64,000 nucleotides of DNA from Arthrobacter sp. (GCA_031277795.1 JAITLQ010000012.1:124001-188000); one strand, 5' to 3'; shown: positions 43,817-54,398, counted from the stretch's first letter. Notes: generated by a model not told the origin, from the sequence alone. Translations and numbers: made by a program.

Positions 43817-44971
43817 CTAGCGCTTGAGGGAGACCAGGGCGAGGTCGTCTGCGTGCACCACGACGCGCTCGTAGTGGGCGCCGAGGTGCTCGCGCAGCTC
43901 GTCCGTGGAGCGGCCAAGCATCCCCGGCAGCTCGTCAGCGTCGTAGTTCACGAGGCCACGGGCGACGACGTTCCCGTCCGTCCCGGCGATCTCCACCGGG
44001 TCACCGGAGGCGAACTCGCCCTCGACGCCGACGATGCCGGCGGCGAGCAGCGATCGCTTGCCGCTGCCCACGGCGGCGACCGCGCCGTCGTCGAGCACGA
44101 GGCGGCCCCGCGTGGTGGCGAGGTGTTCGAGCCACAGGAGGCGCAGCGGCCGGCGGCCGCGACGCGCGGCGAACCAGGTGCCGACTTCCTCGCCGGCCAG
44201 TGCCTGCGCAGCCAGGGTGGCGGAGGTGACGAGGGTCGGGATCCCCGACTGCGCGCCGATCGTGGCCGCCTGCACCTTGGTCACCATGCCGCCCGTGCCC
44301 ACGCCGGCGCGGCCGATGGAGCCGAGGGTCACGCCCTCGAGGTCGGCAGGCGAGGAGACGGTGCGCAGGGGCGTGCCGCCGGCCGAGGGCGGCGCCGTGT
44401 AGACGGCGTCGACATCGGAGAGCAGCACGAGGGCGTCGGCCTTCACGAGGTTGGCGACGAGCGCGGCGAGCCGGTCGTTGTCACCGAAGCGGATCTCGTG
44501 CGTGGCGACGGCGTCGTTCTCGTTGACGATCGGCACCACGCCGAGCGCGAGGAGCTTATCGAGGGAGCGGTAGGCATTGGCGTAGTGCGTGCGCCGCACC
44601 AGATCGTCCGCCGTGAGCAGCACCTGCGCCACCGTGCGCCCGTGGCGCGCGAAGGCGCTGGAGTAGTGGGCCACCAGCAGCCCTTGCCCCACGCCGGCGG
44701 CCGCCTGCTGCGTGGCCAGGTCGCGCGGGCGGCGCTCGAGGCCGAGCGGGGCGAGCCCGGCGGCGATGGCGCCGGAGGAGACCAGGACCACCTGCGTGCC
44801 GCGCGCCAGGACGGCGTTGAGCGCCTCCTCCAGGCGCTCAACAGCGCCGACGTCGAGCCCGCCGTCCACGCTGGAGAGCGAGGAGGAGCCGATCTTGACG
44901 ACGATGCGCTTGGCGTCCAGCAGGCCGGCGCGATCCTTGACCGGGGAGGGGCGACCGCTCCCCCGGCTCAC
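43817..44971 (-). CDS. proB: Glutamate 5-kinase
   Basis: 384 residues: amino-acid kinase domain ([42 protein letters not shown]) followed by a PUA domain (from about 300). Phosphorylates glutamate, subject to proline feedback. GTG 44971 overlaps the obgE stop (GTGA); longer frames were discarded. Confidence 0.96.
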   Translation of the reverse strand: MSRGSGRPSPVKDRAGLLDAKRIVVKIGSSSLSSVDGGLDVGAVERLEEALNAVLARGTQVVLVSSGAIAAGLAPLGLERRPRDLATQQAAAGVGQGLLVAHYSSAFARHGRTVAQVLLTADDLVRRTHYANAYRSLDKLLALGVVPIVNENDAVATHEIRFGDNDRLAALVANLVKADALVLLSDVDAVYTAPPSAGGTPLRTVSSPADLEGVTLGSIGRAGVGTGGMVTKVQAATIGAQSGIPTLVTSATLAAQALAGEEVGTWFAARRGRRPLRLLWLEHLATTRGRLVLDDGAVAAVGSGKRSLLAAGIVGVEGEFASGDPVEIAGTDGNVVARGLVNYDADELPGMLGRSTDELREHLGAHYERVVVHADDLALVSLKR

Positions 44972-46533
44972 TGGGCGCCGTCCGTCTCCACGGCCGTGCC
45001 GGAACGCCCCTCGGTGTCGACGTTCCACAGGCCCGAGCGGCGCTCCGCCTCGAGCTCCTCCTGCGTGGCGGCGCGGCGATCCTTGCGGGCCTGCAACGCC
45101 TCGCGGCGCTCGGTCGTGGTACGGCGCGTGCTCTCGTGCAGGCGCAGATCCTCGCCGCGGTTGCCGAGCAGCTCGGCACCGGCGGAGACGGTCGGCTCCC
45201 AGTCGAAGACCACGCCGCCCTCGCCGCCGATGACCACGGCGTCGCCGGGCTTGGCGCCCTCCGCGTACAGCTTGTCCTCGACGCCGAGCTTGTTGAGGCG
45301 ATCGGCGAGGTAGCCAACGGCCTCGTCGTTGCGGAAGTCCGTCTGGAGGATCCAGCGCTCCGGCTTCTCGCCGCGCACGCGGAACAGCGGGGCGTTGTTG
45401 CGCTCCTCGCGCTTGATGGTGAACTCCACCTTGGTGACCGAACGCGGGCGAAGCACGGGGACCTCGACCTCCTGCTCGGGGGCCTTGATCGCCGCGCGGG
45501 CCTCGTTCACGAGCGCCGCCATGGCGAAGGAGAGCTCCTTGAGTCCCTCGTGGGAGGCCGCGGAGACCTCGAAGACGCGGTAGCCGCGCTCCTCCAGGGT
45601 GGGGCGAACGAATTCGGCCATGTCGCGGCCGTCCGGGACGTCGACCTTGTTCAGTGCCACGAGGCGCGGGCGCTCATTCAGCGGGACGGCGCGGCCGTCC
45701 GCGCCGGCGAACGAGGCATCCACGGCGTACTTGTCCAGCTCGGCCTCGATGACCTCGAGGTCGGCCAGCGGGTCGCGGTCGGTCTCCAGCGCGGCGGTGT
45801 CGAGCACGTGCACCAGCGCGGCGCAACGCTCCACGTGTCGCAGGAACTCCAGGCCGAGACCCTTGCCGTCCGCCGCGCCCTCGATCAGGCCGGGCACGTC
45901 GGCGATGGTGAAGCGCGTGTCTCCGGCCGCCACGACACCGAGGTTCGGCACCAAGGTGGTGAAGGGGTAGTCGGCGATCTTGGGACGCGCGGCGGAGAGC
46001 GCGGCGATGAGCGAGGACTTACCAGCCGAGGGGTAGCCCACCAGCGCCACGTCGGCGACGGACTTGAGCTCGAGCACGACGGAGGATTCCTCGCCGGGCA
46101 CGCCGAGCAGGGCAAAGCCGGGGGCCTTGCGCTTGGGCGAGGCGAGCGCCGCGTTGCCGAGGCCGCCCAGGCCGCCGGCCGCCGCCACGTACTCCTGACC
46201 AACGGAGACGAGGTCGGCGAGGATGTTGCCTTCCTTGTCCTTGACCACGGTGCCGACCGGCACGGGGAGGATGAGCGGCTCGCCGTTCTTGCCGTGGCGG
46301 AAGTCGCCCTTGCCCGGCTCGCCGTTGCCCGCGCGCTGGTGCGGGGCGTGGTGGTAGCTCAGGAGCGTCGTGGCCTGGATGTCGGCGCGCAGGACGATGT
46401 CGCCGCCGTTGCCGCCGTTGGCACCATCCGGGCCGCCGAGCGGCTTGAACTTCTCGCGGTGCACGGAGACGCAACCGTGCCCGCCGTTGCCACCGGTCAG
46501 ATGCAAGGTCACGCGATCGACGAAGGCCGCCAC
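44968..46533 (-). CDS. obgE: Obg family GTPase
   Basis: 521 residues: glycine-rich Obg domain (1-160), GTPase domain with [27 protein letters not shown] and NKVD, and the C-terminal OCT domain, which with its tail is longer than in E. coli. Acts in 50S assembly and the stringent response. Follows rpmA after a terminator-like hairpin, so it may have its own promoter in 46534-46611. Confidence 0.97.
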   Translation of the reverse strand: MAAFVDRVTLHLTGGNGGHGCVSVHREKFKPLGGPDGANGGNGGDIVLRADIQATTLLSYHHAPHQRAGNGEPGKGDFRHGKNGEPLILPVPVGTVVKDKEGNILADLVSVGQEYVAAAGGLGGLGNAALASPKRKAPGFALLGVPGEESSVVLELKSVADVALVGYPSAGKSSLIAALSAARPKIADYPFTTLVPNLGVVAAGDTRFTIADVPGLIEGAADGKGLGLEFLRHVERCAALVHVLDTAALETDRDPLADLEVIEAELDKYAVDASFAGADGRAVPLNERPRLVALNKVDVPDGRDMAEFVRPTLEERGYRVFEVSAASHEGLKELSFAMAALVNEARAAIKAPEQEVEVPVLRPRSVTKVEFTIKREERNNAPLFRVRGEKPERWILQTDFRNDEAVGYLADRLNKLGVEDKLYAEGAKPGDAVVIGGEGGVVFDWEPTVSAGAELLGNRGEDLRLHESTRRTTTERREALQARKDRRAATQEELEAERRSGLWNVDTEGRSGTAVETDGAQ

Positions 46534-46611
46534 GACATACTCCTGGGGTTGTGAGCCGCTGCCGGCGGGGCGCCGGCGCGGATCGAATGAAAGAAAAGCG
46601 TACTTACGCGA

Positions 46612-46646
46612 GAACGGGGGGCGGGCACCAGGCCCACCCCCCGTTC
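46612..46646 (-). terminator. Hairpin after rpmA
   Basis: 15-bp stem (GAACGGGGGGCGGGC and partner with one wobble) and 5-base loop between rpmA and obgE, likely ending the rplU-rpmA transcript. Confidence 0.75.
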
Positions 46647-46667
46647 ATCTCTGCGTGTAGCGTCAGC

Positions 46668-46919
46668 TCACTCGCCGACGATGTTGACCACGCGGCGACC
46701 GCGGGCCGTGCCGAACTCCACCGCACCGGCGGAGAGGGCAAACAGGGTGTCATCCTTGCCGCGGCCCACGTTGGCGCCGGGGTGGAAGTGGGTGCCGCGC
46801 TGGCGGACGATAATCTCGCCGGCCTTGACGACCTGGCCACCGAAGCGCTTCACGCCCAGGTACTGAGCGTTGGAGTCGCGGCCGTTACGAGTAGAGCTTG
46901 CGCCCTTCTTATGTGCCAT
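46668..46919 (-). CDS. rpmA: Ribosomal protein bL27
   Basis: 83 residues; [20 protein letters not shown] is the characteristic N-terminus that reaches the peptidyl transferase centre, followed by [18 protein letters not shown]. No firmicute-type cleavable extension. Confidence 0.98.
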   Translation of the reverse strand: MAHKKGASSTRNGRDSNAQYLGVKRFGGQVVKAGEIIVRQRGTHFHPGANVGRGKDDTLFALSAGAVEFGTARGRRVVNIVGE

Positions 46920-46956
46920 GGTTTCTACCTACCTTCGAAGCTGTGCTTGAACCGGA

Positions 46957-47265
46957 TCAGGCGATCGAGGTGATCTCGACCTTGGTCAGCGCGGCGCGGA
47001 AACCCTGGCGCTTCTTGTAACCGGTCTTGTTCTTGTACTTCTGGATGACAATCTTCTTGCCACGCAGGTTCTCCAGGACCTTGGCCTGGACCTTCACACC
47101 TGCGAGCTCCTTGGCATCCGAGGTGACCTTGTCACCGTCGACCAGCAGCACCACGGGAAGCTCGATGGAGGCACCGATTTCCTCGCGCACGCGATCGAGG
47201 GTGACGACGTCGCCCACGGCAACCTTCTCCTGGCGCCCGCCAGCGCGAACAATCGCGTACGACAC
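46957..47265 (-). CDS. rplU: Ribosomal protein bL21
   Basis: 102 residues; [19 protein letters not shown] at the start and [19 protein letters not shown] near the end are diagnostic. GTG at 47265, with AGAAGTGAG upstream, aligns with other L21 N-termini. Cotranscribed with rpmA, 37 bp apart. Confidence 0.97.
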   Translation of the reverse strand: MSYAIVRAGGRQEKVAVGDVVTLDRVREEIGASIELPVVLLVDGDKVTSDAKELAGVKVQAKVLENLRGKKIVIQKYKNKTGYKKRQGFRAALTKVEITSIA

Positions 47266-47466
47266 TTGGTACTCACTTCTCTCGACGTTGACATTAAATG
47301 CCGCAAGACGGTGAGAGACCGCCTGCGGAAAACTTCTGATGGCCGTGCCCGCCGCTGCCCGCAAGGGGGGTTCGGTTTCGGGTACACGCACCGAGGATCA
47401 ATCTTACGGTAGCCGCGCGCGCCGGGGCAAATGAAGCGGCCCCGGCGCGTCGCGGCGTAAGAGAGA

Positions 47467-50400
47467 TCACAGTTCGGAGGCGGGGACTCCCACTCCGAGC
47501 ATCACCGGCTCGGCCGCCGGGGCGGCCGTGGACTGCTTGGCTGCGCCGGAAACGGAGACCGTGCCCTGCGCCTCGGAGGACTCACTCACCGACGTGGTGC
47601 TCGAGCCCTGCTCCGAGGAGGCGACGCGGCGCTGGCGGCGGCGCGTGGCCGGACGGGCGGCCGGGGCCGCCGCTTCCTGCACGACGGCGGGCGCGGGCTC
47701 GGTAGCGCGGCTCGCCTCGGGCTCCGGCTCGGCGGCCGGGGCCTGACCGACCTCAACGGGCTGCTCCTCGGCCTCCTGCTCGGAGGATTCAGCGGCGTTC
47801 GAGGCCGACTCCTCCCCCGTGCCGCGGCCGCCACGCCCGCGGCGTCCGCGACGGCGGCGGCGACGCGGCTTGCCGTCCTCGCCGAGCTCGGCGTGCTGGT
47901 CGGCGGGACCGTGCGCGTTCTCCTCGTCGGCGGCCGCGCCGGCGGACGCGACCTCGCCGTGCTCGCCGTGCTCGGCCGTGTGGCTCGAGGCGGCGGCGAT
48001 GCTGGCGAGGGCGGCGCGGGCCTTCTGGGCGCGCTCCGCCTCCTCCGGCGTGGGCTCGGCGGCGGGCGCCGGGGCGGTCTCCGCCTGCTTGGGTGCTGCG
48101 GCGGATCCACCGGCGGCCTGGCCGTTGCCGTTGGCGTTGTTCTTGCGGCGCTCGGAACGTGTGGGGCGCTCGGAGGGGACGTGCACGTGCTGCGGGCGCG
48201 AGCGGCCGGCCAGCGGCTCGTCCTGCAGCACCACACCGCGGCCGTCGCAGTGATCGCAAGGCTCGGAGAAGACCTCGAGCAGGCCGGTGCCGATCTTCTT
48301 GCGGGTCATCTGCACGAGGCCGAGCGAGGTGACCTCGGCAACCTGGTGCTTGGTGCGGTCGCGGCCGAGGCACTCGACGAGGCGACGCAGCACCAGATCG
48401 CGGTTGGACTCCAACACCATGTCGATGAAGTCGACCACGATGATGCCGCCCATGTCGCGCAGGCGCATCTGGCGGACGATCTCCTCGGCCGCCTCCAGGT
48501 TGTTCTTGGTGACGGTCTCCTCGAGGTTGCCGCCGGAGCCCGTGAACTTGCCGGTGTTGACGTCGATGACCGTCATGGCCTCGGTGCGGTCGATCACGAG
48601 GGAGCCGCCCGAGGGCAGGTTCACCTTGCGATCGAGCGCCTTGCGGATCTGCTCGTCGATGCGCAGCTCGGTGAAGGCGTCGCCCTCACCGTCCCACTGG
48701 TGCAGGCGGTCCACGAGGTCCGGCGCCACGTAGGTCACGTAGGCCTCGATCGTGTCCCAGGCGTGCTCGCCCTGGACGATGAGCTGCGAGAAGTCCTCGT
48801 TGAAGACGTCGCGGACCACCTTGATGGTCAGGTCCGGCTCCGCGTAGAGGAGCTCGGGCGCGCGGGTCTTGGTGGACGTGGAGGCCTTGAGGATGCCCTC
48901 CCACTGCACGCGCAGGCGGTTGATGTCGTTCATCAGCTCCTGCTCGGCCGCACCCTCGGCGGCCGTGCGCACGATGACGCCCGCCTTCTCCGGCAGGTGG
49001 TCCTTCAGGATCTTCTTGAGGCGATTGCGCTCGACGTCGGGAAGCTTGCGCGAGATGCCGGTCATGGAGCCGCCAGGCACGAACACGAGGTAGCGGCCCG
49101 GGAGCGAGATCTGGCTCGTCAGGCGGGCGCCCTTGTGGCCCACCGGATCCTTGGTGACCTGCACCAGGACGGTGTCGCCCGACTTGAGGGCGTTCTCGAT
49201 GCGGCGGGGCTTGCCGTCCAGCTTCGCAGCGTCCCAATCGACCTCGCCGGCGTAGAGCACGGCGTTGCGGCCGCGGCCGATGTCGACGAAGGCGGCTTCC
49301 ATGGAGGGCAGCACGTTCTGGACCTTGCCGACGTAGACGTTGCCGATCATGGAGTCCTGCGTGGTGTGCGAGACGAAGTGCTCGGCGAGCACGCCGTCCT
49401 CGAGGACGCCGATCTGGATGCGCTCGTCCTTCTGGCGCACGACCATCTTGCGGTCGACCGACTCGCGGCGCGCGAGGAACTCGGCCTCGGTGATGCCGTG
49501 GCGGCGGCGGCCGGACTCACGGGACTCGCGGCGGCGCTGGCGCTTGGCCTCGAGGCGGGTCGAGCCCTTGATGGACACGACGTGATCGATCGGCTTCTCG
49601 CTCGCGGCGCGGGGGGCGCGCACGCGGGTGATGGTGCCCGGCGGATCGGTTTCGGTGCCGCCCTCGATCTCCATGTCCTCGGTGCCACGGCGGCGACGAC
49701 GACGGCGACGGGTGCCCTCCTCCGGAGCGTCGGCGTCCTCGGCGGACTCGGGCGCGGCGCTCAGGACCAGGGCCAGCGACTCGGGGATGGCGAAGGGATC
49801 GAAGACGACGGGCTCCGAGGGGGCCTCCTCGGCCTTGGCCTGGGAGGGCACGACGTCGCCCGCGGACTCGGCGGGTGCGCTCGCCTCGGGCGCGGCGGTT
49901 GCCTGCTCCTCGGTCGACTCCGGGGCGGGCGCTGCCTTCTTGGCGCGGCTGCGGCGCGCGGGGGTCTTCTTGGCCGGCGCCTCGGCGGCCGCAGCCGACT
50001 CCGCGACCTCGGCGGGGGCCTCGGTGCCCTCGGCTGCCTCGGGGGTCGCCTCGGCGGTGGTCTCGGTGACCGCGGCGGGAGTCTGCGCGGCGGGGGCGGC
50101 CTCCGCCGCCTTCTTGGCACGGCTACGGCGCGCGGGGGCCTTCTTGGCCGGCGCCTCGGCGGCCGCAGCCGACTCCACGGCCTCGGCGACCTCGGAGGCC
50201 TCGATGGGCTCGACGGCCTCGGCGGACGCCACGGTCTCGACGGTGGCCTGCGCGGCGGGGGCGGCCTCCGCCGCCTTCTTGGCGCGCGAACGGCGCACCG
50301 GGACCTTCTTGGCCGGCGCCTCGGCGACCGGGGCCGACTCCACGGCCTCGGCGGCGGACTCGGTGCCCGCCTGCGTTGCCGCCGCCGTGGCGGCCTTGGC

Positions 50401-50787
50401 GCGCGTGCGCCGGGCGGCGGGAGCGGCCGGGGCGGCGGCGTCCTGCCCGGTGGTGGTGGCGTCCTGGCCAGCGGCGGAGGCCGACGCGGCCTTCGCGGCG
50501 GACTTCTTGGCGGCCGGCTTGCGGGTGGCCTTCTGCACGGGGGCGGCCGCCGCCTCTTCCGAGGCCTCGGCCTCGGCCGGGCTCGCGGCGCGCTTGGCCG
50601 GCGCCTTCTTGGCGGCGGACTTCTTCGTGGCCGGCTTCTTGGCCGGGGCCACGGCGGGCGCCGCCTGCTCGGCGGGGGCCTCGGCCGCCTGGGCCGTGGG
50701 CTGTTCGGTGGGGCTTCCGGCGGGGGCGCTCGCGACGCGGCGCGGGCGGCGGGCCGGGGTGGACGAAGACGAGGTGGTCTCAGCCAT
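47467..50787 (-). CDS. rne: Ribonuclease E/G
   Basis: 1106 residues. A 430-residue Ala/Lys/Glu-rich N-terminal extension precedes the S1 domain (IGNVYVGKVQNVLPSMEAAFVDIG) and the catalytic core with acidic motifs TVIDVNTGKF and IVVDFIDM and the zinc link CDHC; a second low-complexity tail with an Arg-rich stretch follows. Degrades mRNA and matures rRNA. The extension carries three copies of AEAPAKK-x-P-x-RRSRAKKAA about 55-58 residues apart. Such disordered arms anchor RNA or partner proteins in actinobacterial RNase E. Confidence 0.95.
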   Translation of the reverse strand: MAETTSSSSTPARRPRRVASAPAGSPTEQPTAQAAEAPAEQAAPAVAPAKKPATKKSAAKKAPAKRAASPAEAEASEEAAAAPVQKATRKPAAKKSAAKAASASAAGQDATTTGQDAAAPAAPAARRTRAKAATAAATQAGTESAAEAVESAPVAEAPAKKVPVRRSRAKKAAEAAPAAQATVETVASAEAVEPIEASEVAEAVESAAAAEAPAKKAPARRSRAKKAAEAAPAAQTPAAVTETTAEATPEAAEGTEAPAEVAESAAAAEAPAKKTPARRSRAKKAAPAPESTEEQATAAPEASAPAESAGDVVPSQAKAEEAPSEPVVFDPFAIPESLALVLSAAPESAEDADAPEEGTRRRRRRRRGTEDMEIEGGTETDPPGTITRVRAPRAASEKPIDHVVSIKGSTRLEAKRQRRRESRESGRRRHGITEAEFLARRESVDRKMVVRQKDERIQIGVLEDGVLAEHFVSHTTQDSMIGNVYVGKVQNVLPSMEAAFVDIGRGRNAVLYAGEVDWDAAKLDGKPRRIENALKSGDTVLVQVTKDPVGHKGARLTSQISLPGRYLVFVPGGSMTGISRKLPDVERNRLKKILKDHLPEKAGVIVRTAAEGAAEQELMNDINRLRVQWEGILKASTSTKTRAPELLYAEPDLTIKVVRDVFNEDFSQLIVQGEHAWDTIEAYVTYVAPDLVDRLHQWDGEGDAFTELRIDEQIRKALDRKVNLPSGGSLVIDRTEAMTVIDVNTGKFTGSGGNLEETVTKNNLEAAEEIVRQMRLRDMGGIIVVDFIDMVLESNRDLVLRRLVECLGRDRTKHQVAEVTSLGLVQMTRKKIGTGLLEVFSEPCDHCDGRGVVLQDEPLAGRSRPQHVHVPSERPTRSERRKNNANGNGQAAGGSAAAPKQAETAPAPAAEPTPEEAERAQKARAALASIAAASSHTAEHGEHGEVASAGAAADEENAHGPADQHAELGEDGKPRRRRRRGRRGRGGRGTGEESASNAAESSEQEAEEQPVEVGQAPAAEPEPEASRATEPAPAVVQEAAAPAARPATRRRQRRVASSEQGSSTTSVSESSEAQGTVSVSGAAKQSTAAPAAEPVMLGVGVPASEL

Positions 50788-51240
50788 GTTTTCTCCTACG
50801 CCAAAGGAACCCCCACAGCGGGATCCTCCGACGTTCCTGTCGGGTGGTCTGCACCAGGCGCCTCACGGCGAGTCGGGCGACCGAAAAGTCAGTGATTCCC
50901 TCTGTGCGGCACCCGGGGCACCGCGCGGAGGTCACTCCCACCCCCGTTCCGTCCTGGCGCGAAATGCGCGCCCGGCCCGATGAAGCGGGCCTCCCGCGGT
51001 CGGCGCGTGCCCGATGAAGCGGGCCGCGCGATGTCTGCGACGGGAGGACGTACGGTTCAAGAGCGGAGTGCCCGCCACCGTCTGTGGTTGGCGGCGAGTA
51101 CCCGCGCTCATTCTCGCACACGCCGGGCCCACCGGCCGGAGCGCCGCCGCGCGCTCGCACCCTCCATCGCCGTAAGCTGAATTCGACACAGCGTCGAAGT
51201 GACCCCGACCGGGGCCGCAGAGTCGAAAGGCACTCTCCAC
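50788..51240 (-). promoter_or_regulatory. Long rne leader / promoter region with twin hairpins
   Basis: 453 bp without a supported gene between rne and the divergent VKOR gene. GGCCCG-atgaag-CGGGCC at 50974-50991 and an almost identical copy at 51009-51025 form two tandem stem-loops about 34 bp apart, 190-240 bp upstream of rne. A long structured leader is compatible with the autoregulation known for rne in E. coli; here it is inference. Confidence 0.45.
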
Positions 51241-51888
51241 GTGAACGAGAGCATCACCGCCGTCTCCGGGACAACGGCCCGGCAGGCGGACGATCCCCAG
51301 TCCCTCCCCTGGTGGGCCCGCCGCGTGGGCTTCGCCTGGATCACGATCATCACCGGCTTGGGCAGCCTGGTCGCCGCCGCGGTGCTGGTGGCCGAGCGCG
51401 TCCACCTGTACATCGACGCCAACACGCGCACGAGCTGCGACTTCGGCGGGGCCTTTTCCTGCTCCTCGGTCATGAAGTCGGAGGCGGCGCAGGCCTTCGG
51501 CTTCCCGAACCCGTTCATCGGCCTCGTGGGCTTCTCGGTGCTGATCGTGATCGGTGTGACGGTGCTCTCCGGCGCCTCGATGCCTCGTTGGTACTGGATC
51601 GGCTTCCAGGTGGGCGTGCTCGCCGCCTTCGGCTTCCTCGTGTGGCTCTACTCCGAGGCCGTCTACTTCATCGGCGCCCTGTGCATCTACTGCATGATCT
51701 GCTGGCTCATGATGACCATCCTCATGTTCGTCTCGCTCGCCCGCTCCATCCTCACCGGCGTGATTCCGGCCCCGGCCTGGCTCCACTCCTGGGCCAGGGG
51801 CTGGGCCTGGATGACCGCCATCATCGTCCTGCTCGCCTGCGCCGCCTCGATCCTGTTCCGCTTCATGGGGCTCCTGATCCCCGCCTGA
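51241..51888 (+). CDS. Vitamin K epoxide reductase family protein
   Basis: 215 residues with five membrane segments. Loop cysteines are in TSCDFGGAFSCSSVMKS and the quinone-site CxxC is CIYC. In actinobacteria VKOR reoxidises a DsbA-like partner to drive disulfide formation outside the membrane. GTG 51241 follows GAAAGG; an upstream GTG at 51199 has no ribosome site. Confidence 0.93.
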   Translation: MNESITAVSGTTARQADDPQSLPWWARRVGFAWITIITGLGSLVAAAVLVAERVHLYIDANTRTSCDFGGAFSCSSVMKSEAAQAFGFPNPFIGLVGFSVLIVIGVTVLSGASMPRWYWIGFQVGVLAAFGFLVWLYSEAVYFIGALCIYCMICWLMMTILMFVSLARSILTGVIPAPAWLHSWARGWAWMTAIIVLLACAASILFRFMGLLIPA

Positions 51889-51947
51889 GGCACGCCCGCC
51901 CGGGCGGACCGGCCGCCCCGGCCGGCCACCCGGCGTCGGGCAGTGAA

Positions 51948-51985
51948 AAAGGGCCGCCTCCCACTCACGTGGGAGGCGGCCCTTT
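51948..51985. terminator. Bidirectional terminator
   Basis: Perfect 16-bp stem AAAGGGCCGCCTCCCA with 6-base loop between convergent VKOR and ndk; ends in TTT on one side and AAA on the other. Confidence 0.9.
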
Positions 51986-51998
51986 GCCGTGGGGCGGC

Positions 51999-52418
51999 TC
52001 AGGCGCCGAACCAGATGCCGATCTCGCGGGCGGCGGACTCGGGCGAGTCCGAGCCGTGCACGAGGTTCTGCTGCACCTTCAGGCCCCAGTCGCGGCCCAG
52101 GTCGCCGCGGATGGTGCCGGGGGCGGCCAGCGTGGGCTCGGTGGTACCGGCCAGCGAGCGGAAGCCCTCGATGACGCGGTTGCCCTCGAGCACGACCGCG
52201 ACCACGGGGCCGGACATCATGAACTCGACGAGCGGCTCGTAGAAGGGCTTGCCCACGTGCTCGGCGTAGTGCTGCTCGAGCAGCTCGCGGGAGGCGGTGA
52301 GCTGCTTGAGCTCGACGACGTCGTAGCCCTTGCGCTCGATGCGGGAGAGGATCTCGCCGGTCAGGTGGCGCTTGACGCCGTCCGGCTTCACGAGCACGAG
52401 GGTCCGCTCGAGGGACAT
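51999..52418 (-). CDS. ndk: Nucleoside diphosphate kinase
   Basis: 139 residues; RTLVLVKPDGVKR at the start, the phospho-histidine in NLVHGSDSPESA. Balances nucleoside triphosphates. GGAGACC precedes the ATG. Confidence 0.98.
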   Translation of the reverse strand: MSLERTLVLVKPDGVKRHLTGEILSRIERKGYDVVELKQLTASRELLEQHYAEHVGKPFYEPLVEFMMSGPVVAVVLEGNRVIEGFRSLAGTTEPTLAAPGTIRGDLGRDWGLKVQQNLVHGSDSPESAAREIGIWFGA

Positions 52419-52476
52419 GGTGGTCTCCTTGTGTGGAGGGAAGGGTTCTCTTCCCCTAGTTTAGTGCCACCAACGG

Positions 52477-52518
52477 CGAGGGGCCGACCGGGTGCTTGCG
52501 CAGCCGGTCGGCCCCTCG
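52477..52518. terminator. Terminator after the folC-DUF4233 genes
   Basis: Perfect 15-bp stem CGAGGGGCCGACCGG with a 12-base loop between DUF4233 and ndk. Confidence 0.85.
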
Positions 52519-52552
52519 TGTCGTGACGGGTCGTTGCCGCCCGCCGGAGCGC

Positions 52553-52987
52553 TCACTCCGGGTTGGCCGCCTCCCAGGCCGCCTGTTCGCGGGCCCGCTG
52601 GGCGTTGTCTCGGTCCATCTGCCCGCCCTTGACCATGGCGTACGCCCAGGTCAGGCCGAAGGCGATGCCGACGATGAACATCGTGGGTTCGAGGATGCCC
52701 ATGAGGATCAGCAGCACCTGCAGGCCCCACCCCAAGGAGATGCCCCACGGCTTGTTCACCACGGCGCAGGCCAGGACGAAGACGAGGGCCAGGACGCCGA
52801 AGGCGATGAGGAGGGGAAGCGCCCCGCCCTCGATGCGACCACGCAGGCCGAAGATGGCCAGGCCGGCGAAGGCGACCACGAGGGCCTCGAGCACCAGGAT
52901 GGTCGAGGCGAACATGACGCGGGAGCTGCGGCGGACCTTGGTCTGGCCCGGGCGCCACTCCAGCTGCTTCTTATTCAGCTTGGCCAC
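52553..52987 (-). CDS. DUF4233 membrane protein
   Basis: 144 residues, four membrane segments after a basic N-terminus (KLNKKQLEWRPGQTKVRRSSRVMFASTILVLEALVV). This family is regularly encoded between folC and ndk in actinobacteria. Function unknown. Two bp separate it from folC. Confidence 0.85.
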   Translation of the reverse strand: MAKLNKKQLEWRPGQTKVRRSSRVMFASTILVLEALVVAFAGLAIFGLRGRIEGGALPLLIAFGVLALVFVLACAVVNKPWGISLGWGLQVLLILMGILEPTMFIVGIAFGLTWAYAMVKGGQMDRDNAQRAREQAAWEAANPE

Positions 52988-52989
52988 GG

Positions 52990-54390
52990 TTACTTCCCTC
53001 CGTCGGCGGGGCCGTTGCGGTCGGCGCCCAGCAGGAGGCGGGCCTCGGCCACGAGCGTGATGGAACCGGTGACGAGGACGCCGCCGCCCATGTCCTCGGT
53101 GTCATCCGCCCTGCCGGCGGCCCAGTCGAGGGCGTCGTCGAGCTTCTCGGTGACGTAGAGATCGTCCTCGTTGAAGCCGGCGTCGATGGCCATCGCGGCC
53201 AGCTCGCCCGCCGGGATGGCGCGCGGGGAGGCAGACTGCGTGATGGCGACGTCCTGCACCAGGTCGCCGTACTCCTCGAGGAGCTGGGCGAACATCGCCG
53301 GGGCGTCCTTCTCCCTGAGGATGCCCACCACGAGGGCGAGCTTGCTGAAGCCGAAGGACTCCTTGACCGCCTCCGCGCTCACGCGGATGCCGGCCGGGTT
53401 GTGCCCGGCGTCCACCACGATGGTGGGCGAGGTGCGCACGATCTCGAGGCGGCCGGGGCTCGAGGCGGCCGCGAACCCCTCGCGGACCAGCTCCTCGTTG
53501 AGCGGGCGTTCGCCGCCGCCGATGAAGGCCTCCACGGCGGCCAGCGCCACGGAGGCGTTCTGGGCCTGATGCTCGCCGAAGAGCGGGAGCATGATCTCGT
53601 CGTAGTGCGCGGCGAGGCCGCGCAGGGAGATGACCTGGCCACCCACGGCCAGGACGCGCTCCTGCACGCCAAACTCGATGCCCTCGAAGCGGAACTCCGA
53701 GCCGACCTCGCGGGCGCGCTCGAGCAGCACCGTGGCAGCCCCCGCCTCCTGGACGGAGGAGACGAGGAAGCCGCCCGGCTTGATGATGCCGGCCTTCTCC
53801 TGGGCGATGTCCTCGACGGTGTCGCCCAGCAGATCGGTGTGATCCAGGCTGATCGGGGTGACGACGCTGACGGCGCCGTCGGCCACGTTGGTGGCGTCCC
53901 AGCTGCCGCCCATCCCGACCTCAAGGACCACGGCCTCCACCGGCTCGTCGGCGAAGATCGCGAACGCGAGGATCGTGACGGCCTCGAAGAAGGTCAGGGC
54001 GTGCTCGCCGCGCTCCGTGAGCTCGGCGTCGACGATCTGCAGGTAGGGGGCGATCTCGTCCCAGACCCGCACGAAGGTCGCGTCGGCCACGGGCGCGCCG
54101 TCGATGACGATGCGCTCGGTGACCGAGCTCAGGTGCGGGCTCGTGTAGCGGCCCGTGCGGATGTCGTGCGCCAGCAGCAGCGACTCGATCATGCGGGCCG
54201 TGCTGGTCTTGCCGTTGGTGCCCGTCAGGTGGATGACCGGGGCGGCCTTCTGGGGATCACCCAGGACCTCCATGGCGCGGCGCATGGGGGTCAGGCGCGC
54301 CTCGACCTTGTTCTCCGGGGCCCGGGCGAGCAGCTCCGCGTAGACGCGGGCCACCCCCTCGGGGTCCGGGATCGGCGTGTAATCGCTCAT
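52990..54390 (-). CDS. folC: Folylpolyglutamate / dihydrofolate synthase
   Basis: 466 residues. P-loop HLTGTNGKTSTARM near residue 56, SPHLSSVTERI, LEVGMGGSWDATN and DGAHNP-type VDAGHNPAG are family signatures. Adds glutamate to folates. Eight bp downstream of ileS, so same transcript. Confidence 0.95.
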   Translation of the reverse strand: MSDYTPIPDPEGVARVYAELLARAPENKVEARLTPMRRAMEVLGDPQKAAPVIHLTGTNGKTSTARMIESLLLAHDIRTGRYTSPHLSSVTERIVIDGAPVADATFVRVWDEIAPYLQIVDAELTERGEHALTFFEAVTILAFAIFADEPVEAVVLEVGMGGSWDATNVADGAVSVVTPISLDHTDLLGDTVEDIAQEKAGIIKPGGFLVSSVQEAGAATVLLERAREVGSEFRFEGIEFGVQERVLAVGGQVISLRGLAAHYDEIMLPLFGEHQAQNASVALAAVEAFIGGGERPLNEELVREGFAAASSPGRLEIVRTSPTIVVDAGHNPAGIRVSAEAVKESFGFSKLALVVGILREKDAPAMFAQLLEEYGDLVQDVAITQSASPRAIPAGELAAMAIDAGFNEDDLYVTEKLDDALDWAAGRADDTEDMGGGVLVTGSITLVAEARLLLGADRNGPADGGK

Positions 54391-54398
54391 GATGTGCC

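Noticed and set aside
50974..51025. tRNA-like or terminator pair
   Set aside because: Stem length 6 with no cloverleaf, and position upstream of both flanking genes excludes a terminator role.
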